DNA of 64,000 nucleotides from Cordilura impudica (lineage: Eukaryota > Arthropoda > Insecta > Diptera > Scathophagidae). The position numbers were made by a program, and so were the translations under genes. The stretch lies in contig OY821519.1 in the NCBI GenBank assembly GCA_963682025.1, forward strand, positions 167,088,479 through 167,152,478, in the 5' to 3' direction. This document shows, one piece after another, positions 31,275 through 41,786 of the stretch. The notes beneath the pieces were generated by a model, which was not told the origin of the DNA, searched no databases, and saw nothing but the letters and a program-made list of their open reading frames with translations. How positions within the stretch are numbered: position 1 is the stretch's first letter; every line of letters begins with the position of its first letter.

Positions 31275-32546
31275 ACGGGTGATTTTTTTAGCTATTATCT
31301 TTTTGGCAACACTGGTTTAAACAGCTGACGCACGTTTCGTGTTTTGTTTCATTGTCAAACATCTTCAGTTTGGTCTATAATTTAACCATGAATCGTCTTA
31401 CAAACGAACAACGCTTGCAAGTTATTGAATTTTATTAACAAAATGCGTGCTCTGTTAAGAAAGTTCGTCGCGTGCTTCTTCCATTTTATGGTCAGTTTAA
31501 TCGACCCACTGAAGTGGCTATTCGGGCTATTGTGACTAAATTTCGCACCAAATTTACATTGTTGGACATTAAACCACCAACACGCTTACGTAGAGTGCGA
31601 ACTGAATGATGACCATCAATTATCGACTCGTCGCCGTTCGCAGCAATTGGGCCTCTGTTACTCAATAACGTGGAAAATTTTGCGGAAGGATTTAGGTGTG
31701 AAGCCTTTCTAAATACAGCTGGTGCAAGAATTGAAGCCGAACGACCTACCGCAACGTAGAATTTTTGGTGAATGGGCTCTTGGAAAGTTGGCCGAAGATC
31801 CACTTTTTTACCGAAAAATTGTGTTCAGCGACGAAGCTCATTTTTGGCTCAATGGGTACGTAAGTAAGCAGAATTGTCGATTTTGGAGTGAATATCAGCC
31901 AGAAGCATTGGAAGAGCTACCAATGCATCCAGAAAAAGTCACAGTTTGGTGCAGTTTATGGGCTGGTGGCATCATTGGACCGTACTTCTTCAAAGATGAT
32001 GCGAATCGTAACGTAACTGTGAATGGTGAGCGCTACCGAGAGATGATATCCCACTTTTTTTTGCCCAAAATGCAAGAGCTTGACTTGCATGACATGTGGA
32101 TTCAACAAGACGGTGCCACATGCCACACAGCATGCGCAACAATGGACTTATTGAGAGGCGAGTTCGGGAAACATTTTATTTCACGTTCGGGACCGGTCAA
32201 TTGGCCGTCTAGATCGTGCGATTTAACGCCTTTAGACTATTTTTTGTGGGGCTATGTTAAAGCTCATATCTATACAGACAATCCCGCTTCAATTGACGCA
32301 TTGGAAGACAACATTGAAGCATTTATTCGTGAGATACCGGCCGAAATGTTGGAAAGAGTATGCCAAAATTGGACTAAGCGGATGGACCATTTGAGGCGCA
32401 GTCACGGTCAACATTTGCATGAAATAATCTTCAAACATTAAACTATATGGACCGTACTATCGATTCAAATAAAGATTTCATGTATTTTTCTGAATTTTAT
32501 GTGTTTTTTTCGAAAACTTTCCTATAGCTCTTAAAAAATCACCCTT
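31275..32546 (+). mobile_element. Tc1/mariner-type transposon
   Basis: TA target duplication (31273-31274 and 32547-32548). Inverted ends ACGGGTGATTTTTTTAGCTAT and, on the other strand, AAGGGTGATTTTTTAAGAGC. It encodes a mariner-like transposase on the plus strand and lies inside E3 integrase, so it came in after E3. Confidence 0.85.
31388..32441 (+). pseudogene. Mariner-type transposase, broken N-terminus
   Basis: Cut-and-paste transposase. The N-terminal helix-turn-helix region starts MNRLTNEQRLQVIEFY and is stopped by TAA; more lesions follow near 31606 and 31710. From 31722 the frame is open for 239 residues with all three catalytic acids: D in VFSDEAHFW, D in WIQQDGATCH and D in RSCDLTPLDYFLW. 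By my count 36 residues separate the last two. The third acid is aspartate, as in mariners, but the spacing is not the classic 34. Confidence 0.85.
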
Positions 32547-32548
32547 TA

Positions 32549-33060
32549 TATGTATCGACATGTACAATTTCGTTAATATTGTCCGGTGTTTCCGTTATAC
32601 AAAAGGTTGGTTTATTTTGCTGATGAGCATATCTGTCAGTTGTTTATTATAGAATGTATAATTGTCTTTAGTTTTGGATTATATAGTCTGTTTTTCAGGT
32701 CTTCGAAGGTAGAAGTAATTCCTGAAAGGCCTGATTCAATTTTATGGAAATTAGAAATATGCTTTTTTAAGTCTTCCTCATCTTCTATGTCTGTTGCAAA
32801 CCAAGAGCATCTGACAAATTTGACATTCGTTGTAATGGGAAACATTTCAATCAATTTTTCCTGAACTTTATTATAATAATGGTCGTTAATTTCTGGGTAT
32901 ATTCCTATTTTTCCTTTTACTACATTTCTTTTGATTATTTCCTCCACATTATCGTTTTCAATGTCTGACTTATCAATGAAGATTCTATTATTTCCGAAAA
33001 CTGAATTTCTTCCGTCAAACAACCTTCCTCTCCATGTGTCAGTCGTCTGTTGGGGACTCT
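32549..33060 (-). pseudogene. E3 RNase H-integrase spacer and integrase N-terminus
   Basis: The frame from 33022 carries the spacer typical of errantiviruses (FIDKSDIEND, VKGKIGIYPEIN) and the start of the zinc domain (ISNFHKIES ... FEDLKNRLYNPKLKTIIHSI). After a frameshift near 32636 it continues to VHVDTY, the first integrase aspartate. The mariner is inserted at a TA two bases beyond the tyrosine codon. RT is not present upstream; gag sequence follows instead. Confidence 0.7.
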
Positions 33061-33434
33061 GTTTCTGAGCTTATTTATACCATAGTGGTATTTTTCTATT
33101 GTGGAGTCCATTTTCAAGGTTTTGAGTCTATCCATCAATTCAGTACTCGTTTCCTTTTCCCCAAAATTATTTAGAAGAACGTCTTTTAGTTCCTGCCAAT
33201 CTACTATTGTCCCGTATCGATTTAGTGCATCTCTAGTCGCTCCCGTGCATTTATTCTTTATGTATCCTAATAAGATACTTCTGTTCTCTTCATCAAATGG
33301 TAGAATAGAGGCAGCAGTGCTTCGACCTGGGCTATGAAATCCGGTAACTGATTTGTATCAGTACCGTCGAAAGCTGGGATTTCCCTAATACAACTTAGCA
33401 TTAGATTAAACGGATGGATTATATTCATCTCCAT
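33060..33434 (-). pseudogene. E3 gag N-terminal part
   Basis: ATG at 33434, then IIHPFNLMLSC and REIPAFDGTDTNQLPDFIA; after a frameshift near 33315, ILLGYIKNKCTGATRDALNR, VDWQELKDVLLNNFGEK and KYHYGINKLRNRV. These are capsid-type motifs of gypsy-like gag. At about 33060 the sequence passes directly into the integrase spacer, so an internal deletion has removed the rest of gag, protease and RT. Confidence 0.7.
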
Positions 33435-34038
33435 TTTTACAATAAACCACTTTTTCCCTTCAAAATGTCTTAACGAATTCGACCAATATTCTACAGTTAA
33501 TTAAAAAATTTTCCATAAACACAGAACAAAAATTCAAAAAAAAATTCAATTTCGTTTTCTCTTCAAAATTATTCTTTATTAATTTCGTTTTTCTTTTAAC
33601 AGTTATTTGTTTCTTTTTTTTCTCTTCTTTTAAACTCTCTTGGTTTGAAATTTTTTCATTCACAAAAAAAAAATATACATTTCCGATAACTTTCACAATT
33701 TTTATTCTTACTTAAAAAAAATAAAAAATCTTAAATATATCTTACTTTTATTGTTGATGATGATGCTGTTGTTTTTTTCTTTTTTTGTTGATATCTTGTA
33801 TTATCCTTTTGCTTCTTATCAAAGTTGTTTCTATTTCCTTTAACCGTTAACTTTTCGGCAGATGTTGACCTTGGAATTTGTAAAGCTGTCGTTTGTGCCG
33901 AATCTGCACTAGGCTTTCTGTTTGAATTTTGTTGTTGTTGTCTTCTGCTGCCCAAGCAAAATCATTGCCTGGTGGCTTGTTTTGATGGTCGGACAAAAAG
34001 TCAATTTTTTTTGTTGTTAGTATACATTTTCTTCGTTT
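33435..34038 (-). other. E3 leader, part 1
   Basis: AT-rich 5' untranslated region of E3. A 74-residue minus-strand frame (33955-33731, Gln/Lys-rich, MGSRRQQQQNSNRK) is present. I do not recognise it and its composition suggests chance. Confidence 0.4.
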
Positions 34039-34378
34039 GATTTAAAAAACGTCTAGTTCTTTTTCATTTTAATTTAAGTTTATTAAAATAGTTTATTTTA
34101 AAATTTTACTTTTATGTCTTTATATTTTGTTTTTTATTTGATTTAAAAACCGTCTTGTTCTATTTTATTTTAATTTAGGTTTATTAAAATAGTTTATTTT
34201 AAAATATTACTTTTATGTCTTTATATTTCTTTATATTTGATTTAAAAACCGTGTTGTTCTATTTTATTTTAATTAGGTTTATTAAAATAGTTTATTTTAA
34301 AATTTTACTTTATATCTTTATTTTTTTTGATTTGAAAACCGTTTTGTTTTATTTTATTTTATATGTTACTTTTACTTA
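34039..34378. repeat. Tandem repeat, about 3.5 copies of a 90-100 bp unit
   Basis: Unit begins GATTTAAAAACCGT and ends near TATGTCTTTATATTT; copies start at about 34039, 34140, 34239 and 34329, the last one partial. Lies in the probable leader of E3. Confidence 0.85.
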
Positions 34379-34524
34379 AACACTTTTTTCCTCGTCGCCA
34401 GTTACGTGTTCAAAAAAACGTCTTTATCTTGTCGTTATCATTTTTAAACTGACTCTTTTCTTTTATTTTAAAAACTTAGCTACTTAAAAATAGGGAAAAC
34501 TGCAGTGTAATCAGTTTCCCACCT

Positions 34525-34708
34525 ACAAAATTATTCTTAAAATAAAATTATGATACGTCTGCATGTGCATTCATTGCATTCATACAGATGTAATATGATT
34601 TATACAACCAAAAATATTATACAAAATTATTCTTAAAATTATGATTCGTCTGCATGTGCATTCATTGCATTCATACAGATGTAATATGATTTATACAAAC
34701 AAAAAATA
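34525..34708. repeat. Tandem duplication of about 90 bp
   Basis: ACAAAATTATTCTTAAAAT ... GATTTATACAAAC occurs at 34525-34620 and again at 34621-34708 with a short deletion. Noncoding. Confidence 0.85.
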
Positions 34709-36189
34709 TAAATATAATTAGGGTGGTTCATATAGTAGGAGAGCCATATATGACTATATACATATATAACACAACACTTTTATTGTTATTATAAACCGAT
34801 TTCTCCGGCTAACGACTATGTCAAAGCCATATATAACATTCTTTATTTTAAGTATTCTATTGTAACATATTATTATAATATTGAATTTTTTGAAAAATAT
34901 ATTAATGAATTTGATTCACTGTAAATGTATAATAAAAGGTGGGTCTAGCAAGTATTTTTGATAGTTATAAACATCAACAAAAATTGATTTGATTAAGGAA
35001 AGACGTCTTCGAATTTCTTCAGAGCAGTCGCCATCGTTTCTTATTATTAACCTCAAATAATTAAAACTCTCAAATCCAGCGGGAAAAATTATACAAAATA
35101 ACTTCACATGAATCTTGCCAATTTCATAAAAATAGAGTAAATTTTTAAATATTGTACTTTGATGACAAAGATATAAATTTTGCTAACATGAAAAAATTCC
35201 ACATTAGTTCTTTAAATATTTTGAAATAATAAATTATGATATGCTTACATAAAAGTAAAATGAAGGTAAATATTGTTTTAATAAAATTTTAAAAAATATT
35301 TCTTCAATATATTTTTTTTCTGAAATCATTAATGGTAAAAATTTGAAGTTTGATGTTAAAGTAAAAAATATTTTTCTATATATGTTTTTGTTTGAAACAC
35401 AATTCATTATTAAATTGTTTATACATATATAGATTAAAAAATAGCTAAATAAATTTTTTATAAAATTTTTATTAAATTTTTTATAAAAACAATATATAAA
35501 TGGATTTAATTACTTTGTGAATAGCAAAATAATATAAAATAACTTCATATGAACAGAGTAAGTTTTCAATATTTAATTAAACTGTTACAGAATTGTGTTA
35601 AAATTTTATAAATTTAATTAATTTTGTAGGAAAATTTTTACAAACTGGATAGAAAAATTAAATCAATTAAAACTTAAATTAGATCATATATAAAAATTGT
35701 GTTGTTTCTAAGCTTACTAAAAACCATTTATAATATTTCGTTTGATATTCTCCATTCAGAAAATATATTTTACTTATATGTTACATAGGGTTAAACAAAT
35801 TTTTTTTATAACGCTTTATTCTCATGTTTATTTATATTTTAGATTGTTATTTTTTTGCGCGAGTTGAAGTACCTCTTATCAAAAAAAATTCATATATAGA
35901 ACTTGAACTCGGTTTAAGTATAATTATAAGTGAATTTATAAATGCTTTATCTTCTATAGAATGCTGTTTCTTTACAAAATATAAAAATTTCAAAACTTTT
36001 CTGATACCCTTTATATCTAAGAATTTCTAAAGGAGTGAATAAAATTATTTTTTTTCATATAATCATAATTAAGTCATTCAAAAATTTCAAACTTTTTTTG
36101 TTTTTCTCTTAAAAAAAAAACAAATAATGTCAGTAAGCCCTTTCTCAACATTATATTATCTTGAAGACATAATCAATGTATGTAAATAT
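34709..36189. other. AT-rich noncoding stretch with dispersed repeat
   Basis: No gene seen. About 35200-35720 is a diverged inverted copy of the AT-rich flank that recurs at 3.9-4.5 kb in the E1 tandem units (shared words such as CTTCATATGAA, AAATAAATCCATTT/AAATGGATTT, TTTTGTAGGAAA). A piece of the same family lies near 23540-23640. Confidence 0.55.
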
Positions 36190-36888
36190 GTATGTATATA
36201 TGTTGTAAGGAACCTCCAGTTGTCCCGGGTTTGAAGCTGGGACAGCTCAGTTGTCCCAAGGTTCTTTCACTAAACTTATTTAGAATGGCGAACACTACAC
36301 TTCGTTTCTTTATTTTTGCGGAATGTAATTCTTTATTTAACTTTTAAATGAACACTTCACAAATGTAGTATTTTATATTATAGTGGTCGATGCAGCGGTG
36401 CTCAGGTGTAGCGGGTACTGGGGCTACGAGCCGTGGGTGTTGATGGGTTGCTGGTGTCGCGTGTACTGATGTTGCCGGTGTCGGGGGTACTGATGATTTC
36501 CCTAGCCTAAAGACCCTGTGCTCCTAACTAGGTTGGATGTAATCCAATACAATAATGGGCAAATGTACTCTTTGGCTGAATGTAATTCAGCTCCTGCACT
36601 GTTAAACTGCCTGCCTGCTATCCTGAACTGGATGTAATCCAGCACGGATGTAATCCAGCCTGCCTGCTATCCTGAACTGGATGTAATCCAGCACGGACGA
36701 ATGTAAATCTGAGCCGGATGTAATCCAGCCCCTATGTTACCTCGTCTAAGCTTGTTGGATGTAATCCAACGATGGGCGGATATAATTCGCCCCTATGTTT
36801 TTTGAATTGGTATTGCCACCAATCCCCTCACTAAAAAAATATTTTATTAAATATATGTTATTTTTTTTTATTTGACCTTTTTATATGT
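36190..36888. repeat. GTA-loop hairpin array, first block
   Basis: Short palindromes with a constant GTA (once ATA) loop and different stems: GAAT/ATTC 36321-36331, TTGGAT/ATCCAA 36533-36547, GCTGAAT/ATTCAGC 36575-36591, CTGGAT/ATCCAG 36628-36642 and 36677-36691, GGAT/ATCC 36646-36656 and 36716-36726, GTTGGAT/ATCCAAC 36754-36770, GGGCGGAT/ATTCGCCC 36774-36792, plus ATTGGT/ACCAAT 36806-36823. Outer stem bases change in matched pairs. GC-richer than its surroundings. The block may belong to an unrecognised LTR or UTR. Confidence 0.8.
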
Positions 36889-36889
36889 A

Positions 36890-37100
36890 ATCCAAAAGAA
36901 ATTAATATAAAAGCTCGAGGTCCAATTTTTGTTTTTAAATTCTTTATTGCCGATATTTCGCTACTCTTTGTGTAGCATCATCAGGGCTAGTAAGCTATAT
37001 TTTAACAAAAAATGTTTTTCTTTTAAGGTAAGTATTTCGAGTTTGTCGTCTATTATTGCACTAATTGGACCTCGAGCTTTAATATTAATTTCTTTTGGAT
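36890..37100. mobile_element. 211-bp inverted-repeat element with hammerhead-like core
   Basis: 38-bp inverted ends (36890-36927 and 37063-37100) beginning ATCCAAAAGAAATTAATAT, with one mismatch. The direct repeat TTTATTAAATAT stands at 36843-36854 and 37101-37112, possibly a target duplication although the left copy is 35 bp away. The core on the minus strand has hammerhead-like words. Could be a MITE or a foldback fragment of a Penelope-like element. Confidence 0.6.
36956..36984 (-). ncRNA. Hammerhead-ribozyme-like motif
   Basis: Minus strand: CTGATGA (36984-36978), one extra T, GCTAC (36976-36972), a 7-base loop, GTAGC (36964-36960), then GAAA (36959-36956). This is the order CUGAUGA, stem II, GAAA of hammerhead ribozymes. 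The extra base before stem II and the unproven stems I and III leave its activity open. Confidence 0.4.
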
Positions 37101-37440
37101 TTTATTAAATATTCAGCCTTCCGGTTCAATGGTTGCAAGAGATTCGGCATGTGCTTGTCATCTTACTGTCCAACATTGACCAGTTCGACATAACCGCAAG
37201 AGAGCATGAACAATCTGGTGGTTGTGGGTTGTGAGTGTTTTCCCTGATGTGTGTGTGTCTCTCTTCCTTTGGTTTGGTTGGCGTGTTGGTGTTATGTGTT
37301 GTTTGTGTTTCAACCATACAGCAGGTTTGGCATCAAACATGAGAGAACACACCACACATTGGATGTTTACGGTTGAGTGTGTGTATGTTCTCAATGTGTT
37401 TAATCGTAGTATTTGTCTTGGTCTGGTGGTTAATGTCCTG
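37101..37440. other. Noncoding stretch between the hairpin blocks
   Basis: GT-rich on the plus strand (GTGTGTGTGTCTC near 37250) with no convincing protein. The open frames on both strands lack motifs. It probably belongs to the same repeat as the hairpin blocks. Confidence 0.5.
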
Positions 37441-37600
37441 GGTGAATGTAATTCACCGCCTATACTTAGGTGAATGTAATTCACCGTCTATGATTAGGTG
37501 AATGTAATTCAGCGTCTATGTTTAGGTGAATTTAATTCACCGTCTTCTGCCTAGGTGGATATAATGTATGGTGAATGCGGCTCACCAAACATGCTTGGTG
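37441..37600. repeat. GTA-loop hairpin array, second block
   Basis: GGTGAAT-GTA-ATTCACC at 37441-37457 and 37469-37485, the same with one mismatch at 37497-37513, and with loop TTA at 37525-37541. GGTGA/TCACC at 37570-37586 and CACCAA/TTGGTG at 37583-37600 have other loops. Spacing of about 28 bp between the first copies. It continues the style of the first block across the inserted inverted-repeat element. Confidence 0.8.
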
Positions 37601-38296
37601 CTGTATTTCATTGCTATGCTTTCTCTTCTCTGGACCTCCAATTTTGGTCACATAAGGGTAAGTTTTCGTAAAATATATCACAATCCATAGTATGGATTTC
37701 ATCTAGTTTACTAGAACAATTATTTTTTAAATATGCCAAAATTCAAAGTTTGGCCTTGGCAAGGAATGGGTTAACGTTGTTCGATTTTTAGCATGAAAGG
37801 CTTGCACATTTGGTTATTATATTTTAAGCGTCACATCTAAAAATTCAACAGCACTTACAAAAGATTTGAATTTTTTGAATAAATTGTCTTTTATTAGCTT
37901 GGGGTCATATTTGACCCCAATTGCAAAAGGGTTAATAGGGTCATATTATTTTTTTTTCGAAAACCTAGGCTATTAAGATAAAATATAACATTTAAAAGTA
38001 GAAAACTGATAAATTTCTGATACAAAGTATTTACTGAATATTTCACAAAAAACTAATTTTCTCGAAATCCGCAACAACAAATTCCTTGTAAAAAAAATTC
38101 TGGCAGAGGTATTTACTTAAAAATGAACACAGTTAATCCCTAATATATATTTAACAAAACTTTAAAGCTGCAGATCCACTTTAATTTTTTAAAATTTAAA
38201 AAAGAAGTTTTCAGAGTTTTTCCAAAAAAAAATTTTCCATTTTTGGTCTCATTTCGCAATAGGTTAAAAACGTAGTAATAAAGCAATACTTCATGT
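37601..38296. other. AT-rich noncoding stretch
   Basis: No gene seen. Contains the self-complementary word GGGGTCATATTTGACCCC (37903-37920) and AAAGGGTTAA; similar words occur inside the inverted repeats of the transposon relic that follows. Confidence 0.5.
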
Positions 38297-39968
38297 TTAA
38301 AATTATTGTAGTGAATATTTTAAATTATAATCAGAAATATTTTTTGAAAAAATTTACCTTATATGTCATGGGGGTCAAACTGACCCATTTTTTAGAATAC
38401 AATTTAAAACCAGTATTGTGAAAAATTTTGTGATATACTTATCAAAAAACACGTATAAAGTAGTCTTGAGTTCAAATACTAATCCTTTTGTTCTATAAGG
38501 TCACAAAAAACCCAGTAAAAAACTTATAGATTTGCATTTAAAAAAATTGTTTTAATAATTAGTTTAAGTGAATTATTGATTTTTTTAAATTAAATTTTGT
38601 CAGAACATTTAAAAAGAATACATATTCAGCCCTGTTCTTGAAACGTTGTTATTTGAATAAGAGTGAATTTAAAATCACTGAAATTGAAATTTTGGGTTTC
38701 TTGAAACCACTTTTTTTTATTTATGTAATGGAAACATATGTTTGAGTTAACAACCATATGTTTGAGTTAAGAACATATGTTATCTAGAAACCGAGGTGCC
38801 ATATGGTTCTTTATTCAGTTTCACTAAAAACTTTTAATTATTTTGTGCATGTTTTTTCTTAAGTTTATAGAAAAAGTATAAAGAAAAATATTTTCTTTTA
38901 AAATAACAACTTATTTGTTCATTTAATTGTTTTTGTTCTTCAATTTCATTCAATTAAAAATGACTTTTCTATTTTTAAAAAGTTAGGCATCACCAAAAAA
39001 AATTTCGATATTCAAATAAATTGGATTTGACTGGCATCACTACTGTTTTTTTTTAATTCGTTTATTTGCAATAATTAGTGCATAAAGAATCTATGTTATA
39101 ATTGAAAAAATTATAATGGAAAATAGATTGTGTAAATAAAAAGTTTTTATTATAGTTATAGAACAGCATCATCGCAAAAAGTGTGTTTTATTAACATCGA
39201 CCACTTATTACGAGTTTGTTTTTTTAAATCAGCGCAAAATGTAGACGTTTTTTAAAATCTTTTTTTTTCATAAAATTAATGTCTAATTTTTTAAAATAAT
39301 GACAAGGTTCAATAAAAAACATGTTAGAGTTTAAATATCAATTAGTTTTTTTATCTCTTAAGACCTGCTTAGTAGAAAAAAGGGCATTTGTTTTGATTTT
39401 ACAAAAATATTCTTATTGAAATTAGAGAACAGCAAAAAACTCGTAGATTTAAGAATTTTTTCATTTACGAGTTTTTTTTGTGATAGTGGTTTCAAGAATA
39501 ATTAATAATTACTAGTATTATCACATTATTTAATTATAATCATTGCTTAAGTCTTTTAAATTTGCTTTTTTTGAATATTGTTGCCTATAACTTTGTACAA
39601 CCTGAAAAGTAAAAAATAAAACCAAATTAATAATTTTGAATGAAGTACTAATACAAATTATTCTAGCTTTGAATAAGTATTGTCGCTGCTCCTTAAGATT
39701 ACCACGAAAATTTCAATCCTCTGGGAGGAGTTTCACCTAAGAAAATTATAATTAACTCAAGAAACTATTGGTTATCATTCTGTGGAAAGTCCTCCTTAAT
39801 TTTTTGGTTGTTGAAGCCTAAAATCTCATCAGTTTCATCACCTAAAATAGTTTTAAGTCGTGGATATCTTAATCCCGTCAAAAATATATTTTGTTTTATG
39901 TTGGGCCAATGCTTTTTAAATTTTTAAATATTATGATTTTAGGGCCAGTAGAAAATCCCATCTCTTCT

Positions 39969-41150
39969 CTAAATGCACCTGCTAACACTATTTCCAAAAT
40001 GTGGTCTGCAGCCATGGAATAAAATTTCTCTTCCGATTCTTTTTTCTAAAATATTGCAAGCTCCTTTAAATTTGCCTGTGTTTGACGCGGTTGTATCAAA
40101 CACAAAGGTCTCTGTTATGTCTAAAATATTGTGTTCCTCAAGAGTATCATAGACTGCAGATGCAATTTCCAAGCCAGTTCCCGATGGTATATCAGGAATA
40201 TTTAACACTCTTTCTATCTTTGGAGCAGTTGTTACGCTAGACAAAAGTTTTGTATCCCAGTGAATTGTTAATGGTTAAGAGTTTTTTATAAACGTTGATA
40301 CAATGTTTGCGCTTTTTGCTTTTCGCAACGCATCCCTCTGCTGACGAATTGAATTACGGTTTATAATAAATTCGGATGAGTTTAGTCCAATTGCATCCAC
40401 AATATCTATTAGTATATGAACTGTATCTCTGGAACTTAACTTTAATTTATCCGAAACAGCTGCTAGTCTTGGTGTCAAAATTTCCCTGCAAGCTCTTTTT
40501 CTTTTCGGGTTTGTGATATTATCCTCTATTTGTGCATTCAAAAAAATATAAAATACAATCTGTTAGAATTAGTTTTTAATAGTTTTTGTAAAAAAATTAA
40601 AACACTTTGTTATCTGAAGCTATGGACCTATTTTTAAGCAATAACATTTTTTATTAACAGTTTGGTTAAAATGGGTAAAATTTTATGTGTAGATTTACCT
40701 TTTAGGGTTGATGGAGCTTCCAAAAACTGTTGCATTCTAATTTCAGCGTCACGTTGACGTTTTTCCCGTTTTTCTTCCCTTTTTTAAGCTTACATCAATA
40801 CCTGCCATGCACCCCTTACGGCCTTTTCATCTCTATTGTATCAACAATTTTTTGCCTTCCTCGATTTTTATTAGATTGAGTGCATCCCATGAGCCATATC
40901 AAATAAATCATCCAGTGAATTTTTCCAAGATTCTCTCCTTTGTTTTAATATATCAGAATCTCTAAATTTACGTTTCGGTAACTGCCTCCACTCGTTATAC
41001 AAGGCCACTAATTTATTTTCTGCGTTTGTGTGTGTCGTGACAGGAATGCGGGCCTTTTCCCAAAAAATTGAGCACTACTTAATATTAAACGCTCTAGATC
41101 CTGTTTTCTAATTTCTGGACGTTTTTTTGTGTTCTTATTTTCGCTACAAA
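39969..41150 (-). pseudogene. Transposase-like gene of unknown family with an intron
   Basis: Minus-strand fragments in order: RKQDLERLILSSAQFFGKRPAF, a broken stretch with RESWKNSLDDLFDMAHG-type reading, EIKRP and GVHGRY, then QQFLEAPSTLK. A 173-bp gap (40698-40526) with GTAAAT and TAG borders reads as an intron. The second exon has LTPRLAAVSDKLKLSSRDTVH and NRNSIRQQRDALR, then after a stop FDTTASNTGKFKGACNILE and ILFHGCRPHF. I know this combination from anonymous insect repeat proteins but cannot name a superfamily. Several stops and frameshifts make it dead. Confidence 0.55.
40526..40698 (-). other. Probable intron in the transposase-like gene
   Basis: Minus strand begins AAAAG|GTAAAT and ends CAAATAG|AGG. 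Protein-like sequence stops before it (EAPSTLK) and resumes after it (DNITNPKRKRACREI). Retention of the intron argues against copying through RNA. Confidence 0.5.
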
Positions 41151-41786
41151 TTTTTGTTCATTGAAGTAAAAATAAAACGGGGAATCACGGAGTTATTTGT
41201 GGTGTGTAAAATTCTGTCATATACATTTGATATTTGATACGCTTGAACAAATTTGAGTCAGTTGATGACTGAAGGTCAAAGTGGTAGTTGTTCATTTTTA
41301 AATCCGTTAAATTTAAACTAACAATTGTATTATGTCCTTACTAATAGGTTTTGTCTATACTTATCAGTAGATGGTAACACTATAACTGATTTTGACGATG
41401 ATAACAAAATTAAAATCTGATCCGCATGGGTAATGGTAATTAATTTTTTGTATGTCGTTCATACATAAATTTATAGACTCTGAGTGCGTTAAACGAAGTA
41501 AATTTGCTCTGTTATGTGATAACTTCGGTAAAGAGCATCCTAAGAACTAATCTTGTAATATAAGATTAAAAAATGGGTTGGCCTCCAACACTAAAAGGGT
41601 TAATTTTCTCCAAACAAATTTTCAGTTCCTAATTTAAAATAGTTGCTTATTAATCATAATTTGGACGATAATGGTTTTAAATTGTGTTTTAAAAAAATGG
41701 GCCATTTTGACCCCCAAGACAAAAAAGGGCTAATTAAAAAAAATATTTCAGATTATAATTTAAAATATTCACTACAACAATTTTAC

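Larger units (their letters stand above)
28881..34500 (-). mobile_element. Errantivirus-like element E3, decayed
   Basis: Minus-strand insect endogenous retrovirus-like element. From right to left: AT-rich leader with tandem repeats (34380-33435), gag (33434-33060), RNase H-integrase spacer and integrase (33022-30806, split by a mariner), env (30625-29190) and a 3' LTR-like end (about 29190-28881) closing with GAGTTAAC. gag C-terminus, protease and RT are missing and no 5' LTR is recognised. Frames are broken in every gene. Confidence 0.75.
38297..41786 (-). mobile_element. Unclassified DNA transposon relic with long inverted repeats
   Basis: Inverted arms of about 125 bp: 38297-38420 and 41662-41786 match in opposite orientation (GTAGTGAATATTTTAAATTA, GGGGGTCAAA, CAATTTAAAACCA) with scattered differences. 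Between them lies a decayed minus-strand gene (about 41150-39960). Arms plus a transposase-like gene indicate a cut-and-paste transposon. The outermost ends are not resolved. Confidence 0.6.

Noticed and set aside
33731..33955. Gln/Lys-rich 74-codon minus-strand gene
   Set aside because: Composition-driven frame in the E3 leader; no recognisable domain.
37126..37484. Open frames on both strands between the hairpin blocks
   Set aside because: No motif, low complexity (Thr/His and Val/Cys runs) in a repeat region.
36321..37600. CRISPR array
   Set aside because: Units are palindromes of changing sequence and irregular spacing, with no direct repeats and spacers; insect-type context.
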